A stretch of 64,000 nucleotides of DNA, from positions 10,129,742-10,193,741 of the forward strand of contig ML660774.1 of the NCBI GenBank assembly GCA_007570785.1, written 5' to 3'. The notes beneath the pieces were generated by a model. That model saw nothing but the letters and a program-made list of their open reading frames with translations. It searched no databases and was not told where the DNA came from. The DNA comes from Antilocapra americana. Lineage: Eukaryota; Chordata; Mammalia; Artiodactyla; Antilocapridae. Shown one piece after another: positions 1 to 12,077 of the stretch; positions within the stretch are counted from its first letter, which is position 1; each line of letters opens with the position of its first letter. The translations under genes and the position numbers were made by a program.

Positions 1-2060
1 CAAATATGTGTGTGTGTGTGTATGCTATATTTTAGAGAAGGGGGAAGAAGGAATATCACAAAAAAGCTTAATGATCAAAAATAAATAAATATTAAAAAAA
101 CTTGTAAAAGCTACACTCAGGTGAGAATCCAATTATGATGCTATTGTCATGAACATATTTTTCTTTTTTTTAATGGAAGTAATTTAAAGTAAAGCAGCAC
201 ATCTCACTTGAGGCTGATCATGGAGCCTTAAGCTAAGTATTATATAGTTAATAATAAATAGGAACTGAACATGACTATGTTCCTGAAGCCCAAGATCTTC
301 TGTTGAAATAAAAAGCAGAATGAAAAAAACTGATTATTCTACAATAATCATTAAAATAATCCTTACAATCTTGCTGATTGAAAGAACTAATTATTGTCAA
401 GAATTTGAAACCAAATGAAATGTAGAGTTCAATTTACTATTTATCAGCACAATTGATTAGAATGTAATATAGGCCAATATGCATTCAAAATCAATTGTAT
501 TGTCTTTCTCCTGGCCTCCTAAACAATAACAAAGAAATAAAGTCATTATTTATTCTTCTAACTCTGAATCTGTTGACTCCTGGATAGTTTTATAGGTACA
601 TTTGTTGTTGTTCAGTTGAGCCCAAGAACTCAAAAATCAGTAGAGCCTCATCAATAAACCATAATAGCTTAAAGCTACATAGTCTTCATAATTTCACGTA
701 AGTTAAATAATAACTTATTTGTTGTCACCAAAAAGAGAATTTTATTACAAATATTATAAGTTCACATCCATATTTAAGCTATTGCACATTTTTATCTTCT
801 TCAAAGATTCTAATTCTCAGATAAAGTACTTTTCCTATATTCATTTACATGTTGCTTAATTTTCAAAATATAAAGATTTTCAGTTCCAGTGTATTCTTAC
901 AGTTCAGCGTATTCTTTTAAATGTCTATACTCCATAATTCATGGCAGATAGTCATATAAGTACTTAAGTGCAGAAACAGGTACTTTAGCAAGAAAATTCT
1001 CCAAGGCATCCCTTCCACTCTGTATTACAACACAAACCTCTGGGGCATTCCACAGTGGGAAACCCAATATATCTACCATTGCTCTCATCTGGGGGAACCA
1101 GCATCTTTTGCAAATTTAAGACCCAACTGATCTCTCATATCCCTCCCAAAGAAATAAGATTGAATTTTATGTAAATATATGTCCAATGACATTTAACTTA
1201 TTCTGTGCCATAAAAATAGAAAGCAGAGTCAAACACAGATACTACTTTTTAAAAGTCATCTATGTCCAAAATGAAGTATATATATAATGACTGCAAGAGA
1301 ATTTTAATGAAAAAGACAGTCTTATTACTGACGGTATTGACATTTAGACTAAGAACATACAAGGACATGTTGAAGACTGAAACAGCTCACCTTAAAGGTG
1401 GCTCTCCTGCCAGATTGTGAATTACAACTGAATTTAGCTTCTGACCTCAGAAATGAAAATAAATGGAAGACCCTCTGCACAGTGCTAACTTTCGATTTTT
1501 AAAGAAATCCTTGCTATTCTTCTTAAAAATTGCTCTACTCAGGACATTGGCCCTTAGCATGCAGCTTAAATTAGCGAATCCATGATAATCATTCTCCCTT
1601 TCCTCATTAAGATTAGAACAAAGTATTCTGAAAGATTTAAATGAATTACAACTTTATTAATGTGTATTTGTTTGCAAATTGTGTGTATAAATGAAAATCT
1701 GCAATAAAAAAGCAAATGGGAATTTGAATTGAATGCTCATTTCACTATTACTTTGTTTTCAGTTTGCCTAATATTTCTCATGTACAGAAAACACCATTTT
1801 CTTTTGATAGGATACGATCTGATTTCTAACACTCCTTCTTTCTTAAAAATATTGCTCTCTCAAGGATTAATAATGACATTTTAATTACCAAACCCAGCGG
1901 CCTTTCCCCCTGTCATTATTTTCACTGATTATTTGCAGCATTTAAGACACTTGCCTGTCCTCCTTTTTTCTTTTCTTTTAAAACTTTTTTTTTTGCCTTT
2001 GCTTTAGACTACTGACTGCTGGCCTGGAAATCTGAAGTCCAACCAACAAACAGGCATATC
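1..2060. other. AT-rich intergenic DNA, nothing assignable
   Basis: A short (TG)n run lies at about 8-22. The rest is AT-rich with no long open frame, no recognisable young repeat and no RNA gene. A stretch near 600-620 resembles the start of an antisense ruminant SINE but is too short to call. Confidence 0.6.
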
Positions 2061-2245
2061 TACACGCTAGCTCTGTGACTTTGTAAAGCTACTTAACTTT
2101 TCTAAGCTTAAGCCTCCAGTATCCAATATACATTAAAATAATGGGACATTACTTAAAAGACTAATATGTATACAGTGATTATACCTATAGCAGGTCCTTG
2201 GTAAAAGGATAATAAATATTACTCATCCTCATTATCTTTATTCAT
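2061..2245 (-). repeat. MIR SINE remnant
   Basis: The plus strand reads like the reverse complement of MIR. It runs from a 'tgtgacttt..agctacttaac..tctaagc' segment through an A/T-rich 'aaaataatggga' part to 'aataaatattactcatcc'. This order matches the MIR core and 3' region in antisense. The copy is diverged, with indels. Confidence 0.65.
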
Positions 2246-4069
2246 CAACATTATTCTATTCTGGTTCCTCTATCTCTGACCTGGCTCATTTTCTATATCC
2301 TAATTTATAAACTCACCCATTTCTTGATACTTTTTGCCTTGTTATGCTCTCTTTTTTACTGCAGTCTCACAGAAATATCCATATCAAAGAGTTAAATGAT
2401 TAAATCGAATCTTTAAAAGTCTGCAGGCATTATTTTAGCTCCTCTGCAACAAAAAGACTGAGGCCGAGTTGCTATACTAAGAGTTCCATCCAATCACTAC
2501 CACAGCCCACCCATGTCATTACGGGCATACCCGTTTCCCTCACCAGTCTTTTTCTTCAAAATTGCACATGGCTTCCTTTCTATATGAATCCAATGCATCT
2601 GCTTTAAACAGAGGGATAAGTCACAACACACTTTCGGATAAAGGAAAGAGAGTTGGGTAGAAGGAATGCAAAATATAGAGAGATGAATCAGGAGAGCAGA
2701 TTTTCTCCCCCAAGGAGGAGAAATCATAGAAACGTCTCAGGTACGTACAACTGAATCAAACAAAATACCTCTGCCAAGGGGAGATCTGAGAGAAGCTGGG
2801 CAGGGATATATGAGGTTGAACATGACTGTGCAGCAGGAAAAAGTGCCCTGCCAGAGAAGGGAGGTATAGAGTGTGATATCAGGGTGTGTATCTTGAGCTC
2901 AGGTAGCTTAAATGCTTCTGTCAGATGAAAAAAAATGATACAGGGAAGGCAGTAATAAGTGCACTTAACTCCTGAGTTTTGCTGATACCTTTGAAAGGTT
3001 TTCCTGCTGGGACGATGGCTATGAGAGGGAAGCCAGGACTCACCTCCATAAATCAGTTGTCAGGTGTGGGTCTGCAGCCCTAATTCTCTTCTTGATTCAA
3101 CAGCTGAGTTTCCAAGTGAATGTCATCATCTGAATGTCTCATCACACTGTAAACTCAAAATCCCCAGATTCACTGTTATCTTATTTACTGACTCCAGAAC
3201 TTTGAGACTCTTCTTTAACTTTATTGCTTGCACATTGAGTCACAGCCCCTAAATCTGGCCATTCTAGCTGCCCTACCTCTCCTCCTTCCTAATTCAGCTG
3301 CTACAGTCCCTGCTCTGATGCTCGATCTCTTTTGCCAGAGCTCTTATGGAAGCTTCTAGATGTTTCCTTTCCCTTTGATCTTTCAGTCTCGAATCCAACC
3401 TCTTCACGACTTCCAGGTGTTCAGAAACAGAACTCCAGTCATACCGTTCCCTGAGCAAAGACTTCTACAGACACTGCTCTAGAGAGCATCTCTGCCTGGC
3501 TTGCACACTTTCTGTGTGATAGCTTCAAACTGTTTTCTGATCTTACTGACTTGGTCAATTATTTCATGCATTCCAGAAATAGGTATCGAGGGCCTGTTAC
3601 ATGCATGAAAATATATACAAATTTACATATTTGTACATATGGTATGATAGTGAAATATGAACAAACCATACTCATTCCACTTACATTATAAAAATGGGAG
3701 ATCTATAGTGAAAAATAAATAGGGGAAAAAAAAAAGCAGGGTGACATGATAGAGGATAAACAGAAGCTTCCACTTGAAGTACCTACACAGGGAGAGTCTC
3801 TCTGGAGCAAACATTTGCCCATAGATCTGGATGACAACAAGGAGCCACCTACAACCTAGGTCTGAGGTCAGAGTTTTGCTGAGAGAAGATAGGCAAGCCA
3901 CTTAGTTAACCCCCTCAAACTTTACACACTCAAACTTTACACATTCAAATTTTACACACACACTTTTGCACACTCAAGGCAAAACTTGGTTTCTGGCTGG
4001 TCCATAACCTTTACCTCATCTGCTTTCTAATTTTCCATATTACTGCATGGTTCATGTTCACAACTATTC
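2246..4069. other. Unassigned intergenic DNA
   Basis: This stretch has moderately higher GC in places (2.75-3.0 and 3.3-3.5 kb), short open frames below 80 codons without recognisable motifs, and a triplicated 'caaactttacaca'-like motif at about 3,917-3,970. I recognise no gene or repeat family. Confidence 0.5.
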
Positions 4070-4370
4070 CTCTAATTCTCTTTGCTGAAATGAAACCCAT
4101 CCTTCAAAACCTGATACAGATGTAATCCTGAAGCTTCCAGCTTTCATCAAAATAATGTGGTTTCTTTCTGTCCTTTAGAACTTGTCTCTTGGGATTCTGA
4201 TTGCATTCCAATTTTATGTGCTCATTTGTGTACTTAGCCTGTGCCCTCTAATAAATTGCAAATTTACTGAGGACAAGATTTATAATACTACATTATTTTT
4301 ATGCTCTCTACAAATCTAGTGTAATGTCTTGAACACAAAAATTGTTCCTGTGTTTATAGAATTTGAGAAG
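4070..4370 (+). repeat. L2 LINE 3' fragment
   Basis: The segment runs from a 'cccatccttcaaaacctgatac' type L2 tail to 'tttactgaggacaagattt...tgtcttgaacacaa'. It has the layout of the L2 3' UTR (clause on aged cut sites, then the 'gaggacaggga..' and 'gcacagtgcctggcaca'-like ends), strongly diverged. Confidence 0.5.
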
Positions 4371-4489
4371 ACATTTTATTTATGCCTCAGAATAGAGTTT
4401 ACTGAAGTTTAGTCTGCATTGATCATAATAGCTTCTAATTACCCTCTAGAAAAAGACCACACTGTTTCACAGGTGTACAAAGCTCTTTG

Positions 4490-4980
4490 TGATCAGTCTT
4501 TCACGTGCCCTTGGCAGTTTCTCTTGTCTACATTTCTATTATCCAGCAATATTGGACTATTCAATATTGAACTATTTCACTTTTAGTCATGGGATATGCC
4601 CTCAGTATTTGATTTTGCACATACCCTTGGGTCTGCCTGGACGGACTCTCCACTCTCAGTTTCCACCTCCACCCTCTCTAATGTCTCCCCACCTGCAAAG
4701 CAATCTAGTACTTTCTATGTCAGCTTAAGCATCATGTCCTCCAAGAAGCATTTCTGTATTGCTCTGTGTCCAGATGTGAACTGGGGTACATCACTAGTGC
4801 TTCCTGAACCCCTGTGTTTATCTCTATCACAGCACTGGAACACGATGATTTATTTATCCAACTGCACTAAAAGTTTCTTCAGGTATGAAATGGACTGAAT
4901 TTTCATGTTCATATTCTTACTAAGAGCACAGCACCTGTTGTCTCGTCAGTGTTCAATAAAATCTCTGACTCGAATGAGTT
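4490..4980 (+). repeat. L2 LINE 3' fragment
   Basis: The order of motifs follows the L2 3' end: 'tcatgtcctccaagaagcatttc', then 'tctatcacagcactggaacacgatgatttattta', then 'agcacagcacctg..tgttcaataaa'. The open frames at 4,489-4,898 lie wholly inside this repeat and are not genes. A further L2-like tail may lie at 5,020-5,095. Confidence 0.65.
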
Positions 4981-5099
4981 GATAAGTCATACATTCCATA
5001 CAAGCATCATCTATTTGCTGCTGCATCCACAGTGCTTGAAACACCGCTCATGCATAGGGCCAGCGCCCCATGTATATTTGTGACCTAAATGAATACAGT

Positions 5100-6550
5100 G
5101 TTACAATGATTAATATCCATTTTCTTCTATTTTTTTTCCCCAAGATTGTGCCAGGAATTAGGGGAATATACTAAAATGAGTATAAGGCAGTGTTTTCTCT
5201 CCAGGAACTTAGGAGCTTGTTGGAAATAAAATACTTAAATGTATTTTAAACATGGCAAACCAGCAGAATAGGTTACCTATTGATAACACATAACATTTAT
5301 GACTTCACACAAGATAGTGGAAAAAACGCTATACATACATGGAAGCCAAACTGGATTTAGTTATTGCATAATTATGGCCAAATTCCTTGACAGTGGTCAT
5401 CCTCAGAGTCAGACAGTGGGACTAAGGACCATAAGACATTTTGAGTTTTGGGGGAGGATGTGCCAAGAGACATTCTTAGATATTTCGATATCTATTGTCA
5501 AGTCTCAAATGGGCATAATAAAGTATTAAACGTCTTCAGAATTCAAACACTTGTTTTATTCCTGATGCTATCCATATAAAGCCCAATGCTAATTAAAGAC
5601 ACAATCCCTGCTCTGTAGTGAACATGTCTATTCTGGGTAATACCTGAAATATTCTCTATTTTTTACATGTTACATGCCTTTATCCAGTACAACTTCCTTA
5701 ATAAATTAAACAAGACTGCTGGCATTCATATAGCTCCTTCTAAAAATGTGAATTACTATTTAGATTTCATTCTTGAACAATATTTATAGGGATTCCCTAA
5801 GTGAAAAATGGCATATTTTGATGAAAAGTTGCTGAATAACATATATTAAAACATAATTGCTGAAAGATAGCTTTAAACTACTAAACTGAATTTAATGTCT
5901 TTCAAAGAAAGGGGAGCGGGTTTCTGTGTTCCTCCTCACTTGAAAATTGTTCCAAATACTCACATCTGTTATTCCTGACTCTTTATTTTCCACTTTGTTT
6001 TACCACATACTAATTCAAAATAAGGATATGGGGTGTTGGCATTCTGATTCAAGCATGCACTTCACTATGGTATATTTTAAGTAAGAGACAGATTTAGTTA
6101 TGCAACTATTCTGTGAAAACCCCTCTGAGTATAATATGATGGCAAAAATAAATCCCATGCTCATAACATGGCCAGGATGCTCATCAAATCTGAATACTGA
6201 AACAGTGTTGAGATGAACTGCATACATGTCGACTGGCAACACACTCGTCAGAGTACTTTAAAAGATTTCTCTTTTGTAAGTCTCATTGAAAATTAACATG
6301 TATGTTCAATAGGAAAAGGAAATGACATATAAAAAAATCTGGACTTCACATATGGGCAGATACTAATCCATGAGTAGTCAAACAGGAAAGCTTTGTGTGT
6401 CCAACACAAGCAAGCAATGTGGCAGGTTTTGTGGGATGAGCTCTGGGCCACGGGTCTGTGGGATGATCAAGAAGAAGTCTGACTTAGCAGGATCATCAAA
6501 GAACACTCTCCTACTCTGGATAGTATTTTTATATTCCTCAACTGAGGCAG
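5100..6550. other. AT-rich intergenic DNA
   Basis: Only short open frames (up to 76 codons) without motifs occur here. No repeat family was recognised with confidence. Confidence 0.5.
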
Positions 6551-6553
6551 TGT

Positions 6554-6736
6554 TTATTTTGCCTCTGCAGTTTCTCTTTTTTCTTCCTTCAGCTTCAAGT
6601 AACTCCTATGGACTTTCACCTTGGTGTAGACAGCATAATCTTTTTTCTGGCCCTGGTCATATGGTCCACACCATTTCTTGCTATCCTTCATAAAACTCTC
6701 TTTTGATTTACTTTTCCTTGAGATAATGTCTGCCAC
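6554..6736 (-). other. Lysine-rich open frame, possible retrocopy remnant
   Basis: A 60-codon minus-strand frame begins at a GTG, but the same frame is open further upstream, so the stated start is not meaningful. The product is very rich in Lys and Glu. It contains a Lys-Lys-Trp-Cys-Gly segment near residue 20 and ends in a Lys/Glu/Ala tail. I do not recognise the protein. Its composition differs from the AT-driven noise frames nearby, so it could be the 3' coding end of a processed pseudogene. I see no poly(A) tail or target-site duplication to prove that. It lies immediately left of a BovB fragment on the opposite strand and is not part of BovB as I know it. Confidence 0.2.
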
Positions 6737-6763
6737 AAGAGTTTTACCACTAACTTGGGGGTT

Positions 6764-8113
6764 CTATGTCAGCAAATTTGGAATACTCAGCAGTAGCCAC
6801 AGGACTGGAAAAGGCCAGTTTTCATTCCAATCCCAAAGAAAGGCAATGCCAAAGAATGCTCAAACTACTGAACAATTGCATTCAGTAATGCTCAAAATTC
6901 TCCAAGCCAGGAACTGTGAAATTCCAGATGTTCAAGCTGGTTTTAGGAAAGGGAGAGAAATCAGATACCAAATTGCCAACATGCGTTGAATCATCAAAAA
7001 AGCAAGAGAGTTCCAGAAAAATATCAATTTCTGCTTTATTGACTATGCCAAAGCCTTTGACTGTGTGGATCACAATAAACTGTGGAAAATTCTGAAAGAG
7101 ATGGGAATACCAGACCAAATGACCTGCCTCTTGAGAAACCTGTATGCAGGTCAGGAAGCAACAGTTAGAAGTGGATATGAACAACAGACTGGTTCCAAAT
7201 AGGAAAAAGAGTATGTCAAGGCTGTATATTGTCACCCTGCTTATTTAACTTATATGCAGAGTACATCATGAGAAACCCTGGGCTGCATGAAGCACAAGTT
7301 GTAATCAAGATTGCTGGGAGAAATATCAATAATCTCAGATATGCCAGTGACACTACCCTTATGGCAGAAAGTGAAGAACTAAAGAGCCTCTTGATGAAAG
7401 TGAAAGAGGAGAGTTAAAAAGTTGGCTTAAAACTCAACATTCAAGAAACTAAGATCATGGCATACGGTCCCATCACTTTATGGGAAATTGATGGGGAAAC
7501 AGTGGAAACAGTGGCTGACTTTATTTTTCTTGGATCCAAAATCATGGCAGATGGTGATTGCAGCAACGAAATTAAAAGACACTCCTTGGAAGGAAAGTTA
7601 TGACCAACCTAGACAGCATATTGAAAAGCAGAGACATTACTTTGTCAAAAAAGGTCCATCTATTCAAGGCTATGGTTTTTCCAGTGGTCATGTATGGATG
7701 TGAGAGTTGGACTCCAAAGAAAGCTGAGCACAAAAGAATTGATGCTTTTGAACTGTGGTGTTGGAGAAGACTCTTGAGAGTCCCTTGGACTGCAAGGAGA
7801 TCCAACCAGTCCATCCTAAAGGAGATCGGTCCTGAGTGTTCATTGGAAGGACTGATGTTGAGGCTGAAACTCCAATACTTTGGCCACCTCATGTGAAGAG
7901 CTGACTCGTTTGAAAAGACCCTGATGCTGGGAAAGATTGAAGGTGGAAGGGGAAGGGGACGACAGAAGGTGAGATGGTTGGATGACATCACTGACTCAAT
8001 GGACATGGGTTTGGATGGACTCTGGGAGTTGGTGATGGACAGGAAGGCCTGGCGTGCCATGGTTCATGGGGTCACAAAGAGTCGGACATGACTGAGCAAC
8101 TGAACTGAACTGG
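6764..8113 (+). mobile_element. BovB (RTE LINE) fragment 1, 3' part
   Basis: BovB is a horizontally acquired RTE-type non-LTR retrotransposon that is abundant in ruminants. This copy starts in the reverse-transcriptase part of ORF2, near the segment encoding a 'GNAKECSNY'-like motif (the copy reads 'AMPKNAQTT'). It runs through to the typical 3' terminus 'ctgagcaactgaactgaactg' at about 8,113. It is 5'-truncated. Reading frames are broken by several indels and by a stop in the 'KEES*KVGLKLN' region near 7,416, so it is dead. The ORFs listed on either strand inside it are fragments or shadows. Confidence 0.93.
6948..7896 (+). pseudogene. Broken BovB reverse transcriptase ORF2
   Basis: Successive open blocks encode RT motifs in order. 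They include the 'FIDYAKAFDCVD' motif A equivalent near 7,036-7,070 (in a third frame), 'CQGCILSPCLFNLYAEYIMR' near 7,215-7,270, and the catalytic YADD position here mutated to YASD (7,339-7,350). The C-terminal '[13 protein letters not shown]' segment lies at 7,750-7,787. Each block is in a different frame from the last, showing frameshifts. Loss of the first catalytic Asp at the YADD site adds to the evidence that this copy is inactive. Confidence 0.85.
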
Positions 8114-9150
8114 GGGTTCTTATTTACTCTCTTATCTATCCAAGCAAGCTGCACAATTGGCTTCCAGTTAGGAATCATTTTATTTATCTCATTAGAGGGA
8201 GAGAATATGTCTCAGAAGAATAATCAACACCTAAAATTCTCTCAATTTCATCAAAATCCATTAAATATCAACACCACAAATTACAGGAATAAACTTGGCA
8301 CCAAAGGATTAACTTCTAAGCAATACTACTTCATATATAAAAATACAGTCACAATTACACTAAATACTTAGTAGTATTTCACATGAGGATAAATTAATTA
8401 CATATATAGGGATTAGCATAATCCTTTATGTGTCTTATAAGTCAATAAATACAGTTATTATAATTAGTGTTATAAAATTTTAAAAGATTGTTAACAGCAG
8501 CGGTTCTAGTCAAAGACTGAGCAGATATTTACTGGAACAGAAGTTCCAGTGAAAGACTGAACAGATAGCAATACTCTGTAGCGTTCAAATCCATAAAAGC
8601 AATCGTTCAACTTCTTTTTTTTAGGACAGATTCACTATATGTCTGTAGTCCTGGCACAATTATTAGTTAATCACACACACTTTTACTCTGATATGTCAGA
8701 ATTTAGACGATTAATTTAAAATTTGCTCTCTTAGGGGACAGAATCAATGAATGTGGTTCAAAGAAGGTATCCAGGAAACTGACAAGAAGCAAAACAGACA
8801 TTTATTCTCATGGAAATCCAAGCAGGAATAAATAGTGATATTTTTAAGAACAAACTCAAATAGGAAAAAGCATGTAATCAATTCAGGGGTCTGGACCTCC
8901 CACTATAGCGCTTAAGTAGCTGGCCCCAGAAATTGTGATGTTCTGTGGTGTTCTGAGACAAAGCTGTAGTTTATACTTTAGAACAAAGCTGGTTAGCAAA
9001 AGCAAGGCAGAAACAAATCTCACAAGATTTAGATATCTAGGAAATCAATTGGGTCAGCAATGAAGCACAGAATATCCACAAGGGAAGAGTGCATGCATGG
9101 CAAAAACACCAAATTAAACAATTAATATTACTGATCACTGTTTATGTGTA
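8114..9150. other. Spacer between two inverted BovB ends
   Basis: AT-rich single-copy-looking DNA with no gene seen. A 25-bp imperfect direct repeat lies inside it (see separate entry). Confidence 0.5.
8503..8567. repeat. Two-copy 25-bp direct repeat, 40-bp period
   Basis: 'gttctagtcaaagactgagc..' at 8,503-8,527 recurs as 'gttccagtgaaagactgaac..' at 8,543-8,567, with about three mismatches. This is a small local duplication of unknown meaning. Confidence 0.7.
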
Positions 9151-9585
9151 TTCAGTTCAGTTCAGTTCAGTTGATCAGTCATGTCCAACTCTTTGCAACC
9201 CCATGAAACTGCAGCACGCCAGGCCTCCCTGTCCATCACCAACTGCCAGAGCCTGCTCAAACTCATGTCCGTTGAGTTGGTGATGCCATCCAACCATCTT
9301 ATCCTCCGCCATCCCCTTCTCCTCCCATCTTCAATCTTTCCAAGCATCAAGGTCTTCTTCAATGAGTCAGCATCAGGTAGCCAAAGTATTGGAGCTTCAG
9401 CTTCAGCATCAGTCTTTCCACTGAATATTCAGGACTGATTTCCTTTACGATGGTCTGGTTGGATCTCCTTGCAGTCCAAGGAACTGTCAAGAGTCTTCTC
9501 CAACACCACAGTTCAAAACCATAAATTCTTCAGCACTCAGCTTTCTTTATAGTTCAACTCTCACCTCCATACATGACTACTGGAA
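9151..9585 (-). mobile_element. BovB fragment 2, 3' end, inverted relative to fragment 1
   Basis: The plus strand begins with repeated 'ttcag' and reads the reverse complement of the BovB terminus. It covers the ORF2 C-terminal segment back to the 'GCESW' equivalent at about 9,570. The copy carries a small tandem 'gcttcagcttcagcatcag' expansion at about 9,394-9,412. It is truncated and non-coding. Confidence 0.92.
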
Positions 9586-9844
9586 GCAATGACAAATCAC
9601 TTCAGTATTCTTGCTGTGAGGACAACATCAACTGACCAAAATGTTTACAGCTATTGTCTTCTGTTTCTAGTTTACTCCCCCATTTCTGGGAATCATGTTA
9701 CTTTTCCATGCTCCATGTACATGTCAAAAAAATGTTTTATCATATGATAAATATATGTATATATAATATAATAATAAAATAATAATGTTATAAACATTAC
9801 AATACATGTTTTTATAAGAGGACTTTATTTATCTTATAACAGGC
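9586..9844. other. AT-rich spacer
   Basis: Contains an alternating AT stretch at 9,740-9,800. I see no gene or recognisable repeat. Confidence 0.5.
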
Positions 9845-10245
9845 AATATGCCCAGGGATGGGTCCTTGACTCAAGCTGGGCAAATCAGCTCTCTTCACAA
9901 AAATGTCATACTGGAGCCAAGAAAAAATTTATGGGGGGTTTCTCCACAAGACTGAATGGGAACATGTAAACTTGGAATTTGTTATAATCAAGCTTTCAAT
10001 CATGTGGACTAAGGAAGAAGATAATGCCAGGCCTACGCAGGCATGCAGAAGAAATGAGAGGTTTAAGATGGAGACAGAACCTTGTTCTTATTCAGGTGTT
10101 TGGGTTTATTTTATTCCTGAGACTCTGCAACATTCTTCCTCTTTATTTTCATCCCAAATTCAAATAATCTACTGAATTTTCTTTTCTTTTTAAGTTAATT
10201 GGACTAGATTCTTGTTTGTTGAAATTAAGAGTCTTCACTGAAGCA
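9845..10245 (+). repeat. Ancient interspersed repeat, family not assigned
   Basis: The motif order 'ccttgactcaagctgggcaaatcag', 'tcatgtggactaaggaa', 'gatggagacagaacctt' and an AT-rich end with 'gagtcttcactga' is one I associate with a widespread old mammalian repeat. I cannot name the family safely. The 90-codon open frame at 9,903-10,175 lies inside it. Confidence 0.35.
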
Positions 10246-10413
10246 TACCTTGTTTCTGTAGATGACTTGGAAAAATTCTCATAAACATTTACCTCGGAAA
10301 GGTATTTTCAGTGACCTTCTATCTCAGTGTTTCTGAGATAGTAGATAAAAAAAGATGGTACATCATTAAACAGGTTTGAAAAAAACAAGCTGAACAAAGC
10401 TCAGCTTTTTCCT

Positions 10414-10440
10414 TGTTTTTTTTTTTTTTTTTTTTTTTTT
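10414..10440. repeat. Poly(T) tract of about 27 bases
   Basis: An uninterrupted T run after 'ccttg'. I see no SINE or LINE body attached on its right side, so it may be a residual retroposon tail or simple slippage. Confidence 0.85.
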
Positions 10441-10709
10441 ACCATTTTTGACTGTCCTTGCAGAGCCTTTAGAATACCATGTGCAGTGTGAATTTCTAAG
10501 ACCACAGAGTTTGTGTAGCATTTGTACCCACATGTGGAGCATCTTCAGAAATAGTACTTCATAGAAAACCTTTGCTGACTTATCCTAAAGAAGAAAGTAA
10601 GACCAAGACATTTAACCTAACTCAGGTCATAACCAAAGGGGAATCGGTACTAAATACAGATTAATACGTGTGCTGTAGGACTGCAAGTGTCTTAGAGTGA
10701 TAAACCAAG

Positions 10710-10963
10710 AGCATTACTTAGATAAGAAATTTATTTGGCAAAATGAGTTGCTGGAAAGAAGGAGCAACTGACAGACAAGACTACCTGGAGCAACCCATTA
10801 CACTCCATTGACAGACTCCTGAAAAGAGACTACACAGCCAGCAAACTTAAAGGCTCTTCGCTGAGTTTCCAACTCCATCTGCAGAGAGTTGGTTCAGACA
10901 GACCCTGCCAGAGGCTCCAAGAAGCAGATGATGACTTCCCACTTACGTTTGTCTTGTCCCTTG
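10710..10963 (-). pseudogene. Candidate terminal exon of an unidentified gene
   Basis: On the minus strand, a pyrimidine-rich acceptor (TCTCTGTTTCAG) ends at 10,964. It is followed by an open frame of about 22 codons: one base, then Lys-Gly-Gln-Asp-Lys-Arg-Lys-Trp and onward, stopping at TGA 10,896-10,894. About 160 bases further on is a canonical AATAAA (10,735-10,730). The one-base start phase matches the two-base end phase of the 76-nt exon-like blocks in the tandem array just upstream on the same strand. That makes a shared transcription unit plausible. Another reading frame is also open past the stop, so the frame is inferred. I do not recognise the encoded tail. It could be a pseudogene or a chance arrangement. 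Confidence 0.35.
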
Positions 10964-11926
10964 CTGAAACAGAGACCACAGGACATACTAAGGAGCCTTC
11001 TTCCAAGACCTCTCCTTGGAGCGGTTTGTGAACCCCTGTCCTATTTTCCCCACTTTATCTAACTGTGTTGCATGCTAACTGGCAACAAACCTAGTAATTA
11101 GAGGCCATTTTTTATTTATCTCCAATTCTGTGTTACCTGGCCTTGCCAAACGGGCCCTGTGATAAGCAAATGGATTATAGATACGACCTTTGCATCGCTT
11201 AATTAAAGGAGCTGTATTTTCTTTGTACTTAAGTTGTTTTACCAGAATTTTAGCTCAATATTTCCAGAGAGAGGGAGAGTCAGAAACACAGACAGAGAAG
11301 AACAGAGAAGAAATAGGGATTCAGAACTCATAGAAGTTCTATTAAGACATGTTCAATAACATCGCTTTGTTAATTTCTGCAGCAGAAACCAAACTGTGAA
11401 TATTACCAGTTACTCAGTCGTAGAAGAGATAATTTCAAAGAAGAAGATCTATTTATACCATCTGGAAACAATAATCAGGAAACCTATTTATGGAAATTAA
11501 ATTATTCTTGACTACTATACTTTTACTAGCGTATGTGCATACACCTAAAAGGGAATTCTAGTTATAATCCTTCCTTTCAACATTATGTCTTTAAACTGAA
11601 AAACTGTACGATTTAGTTTTATCCATGGAGAGTACACAGTTTTTTCAAGTTATGTGACAGTCAGTAAATGCCTCTCCTCTCTTTCTTTTCTTTCTCCCAT
11701 TTCCCAATAAAATCACAGATTAGTGTTTCAATCCTCCAAACACTGACAATCATTACAAACTTCATGTGATCACTTAATATTACCAAGTATTACAGTCAGG
11801 TGAATATGAACATGAACACAACAGGGAAAAAAATAGTACCTAGAAGATGTTTGAGTTTATGGAATATGGAATATGGAAATTAACAAGAGTCAATAAATGA
11901 CGATCATAGATGACTGTTATAGTCAC

Positions 11927-12002
11927 CTTGAGTCTTCAGAGGAAAAGATGTGAGGAATGAAGTCTTTGGAGACACTGCCATGAAGACTTACCTGCAGTGT
12001 CA
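11927..12002 (-). pseudogene. Exon-like block 2 of unit A (76 nt)
   Basis: Minus strand: a TTTTACCTTCAG acceptor, 76 nt open in one frame, then AAG with donor GTGACT, which is weaker than in the other units. It has two leading bases, 24 codons and two trailing bases. Against the other copies, Thr1, Gln3, Val4, Gly8, Lys12-Asp13-Phe14-Ile15 and Phe19 are conserved. Residue 11 is Ser here. An internal CAG|GTAAGT gives an alternative 11-nt exon. Function unknown. Confidence 0.4.
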
Positions 12003-12077
12003 CTGAAGGTAAAACTTTGTTAAAGCCCTTATCTCAGCCAACACAGAAGGGGCAGCACCATCCACCAAGTAATACAG

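Noticed and set aside
4489..4898. Two overlapping plus-strand frames of 79 and 100 codons
   Set aside because: They lie inside an L2 3' end.
7572..8060. 162-codon minus-strand frame
   Set aside because: Antisense shadow of BovB ORF2; the same antisense frame recurs at 23,093-23,431, 52,738-53,445 and 61,478-62,017.
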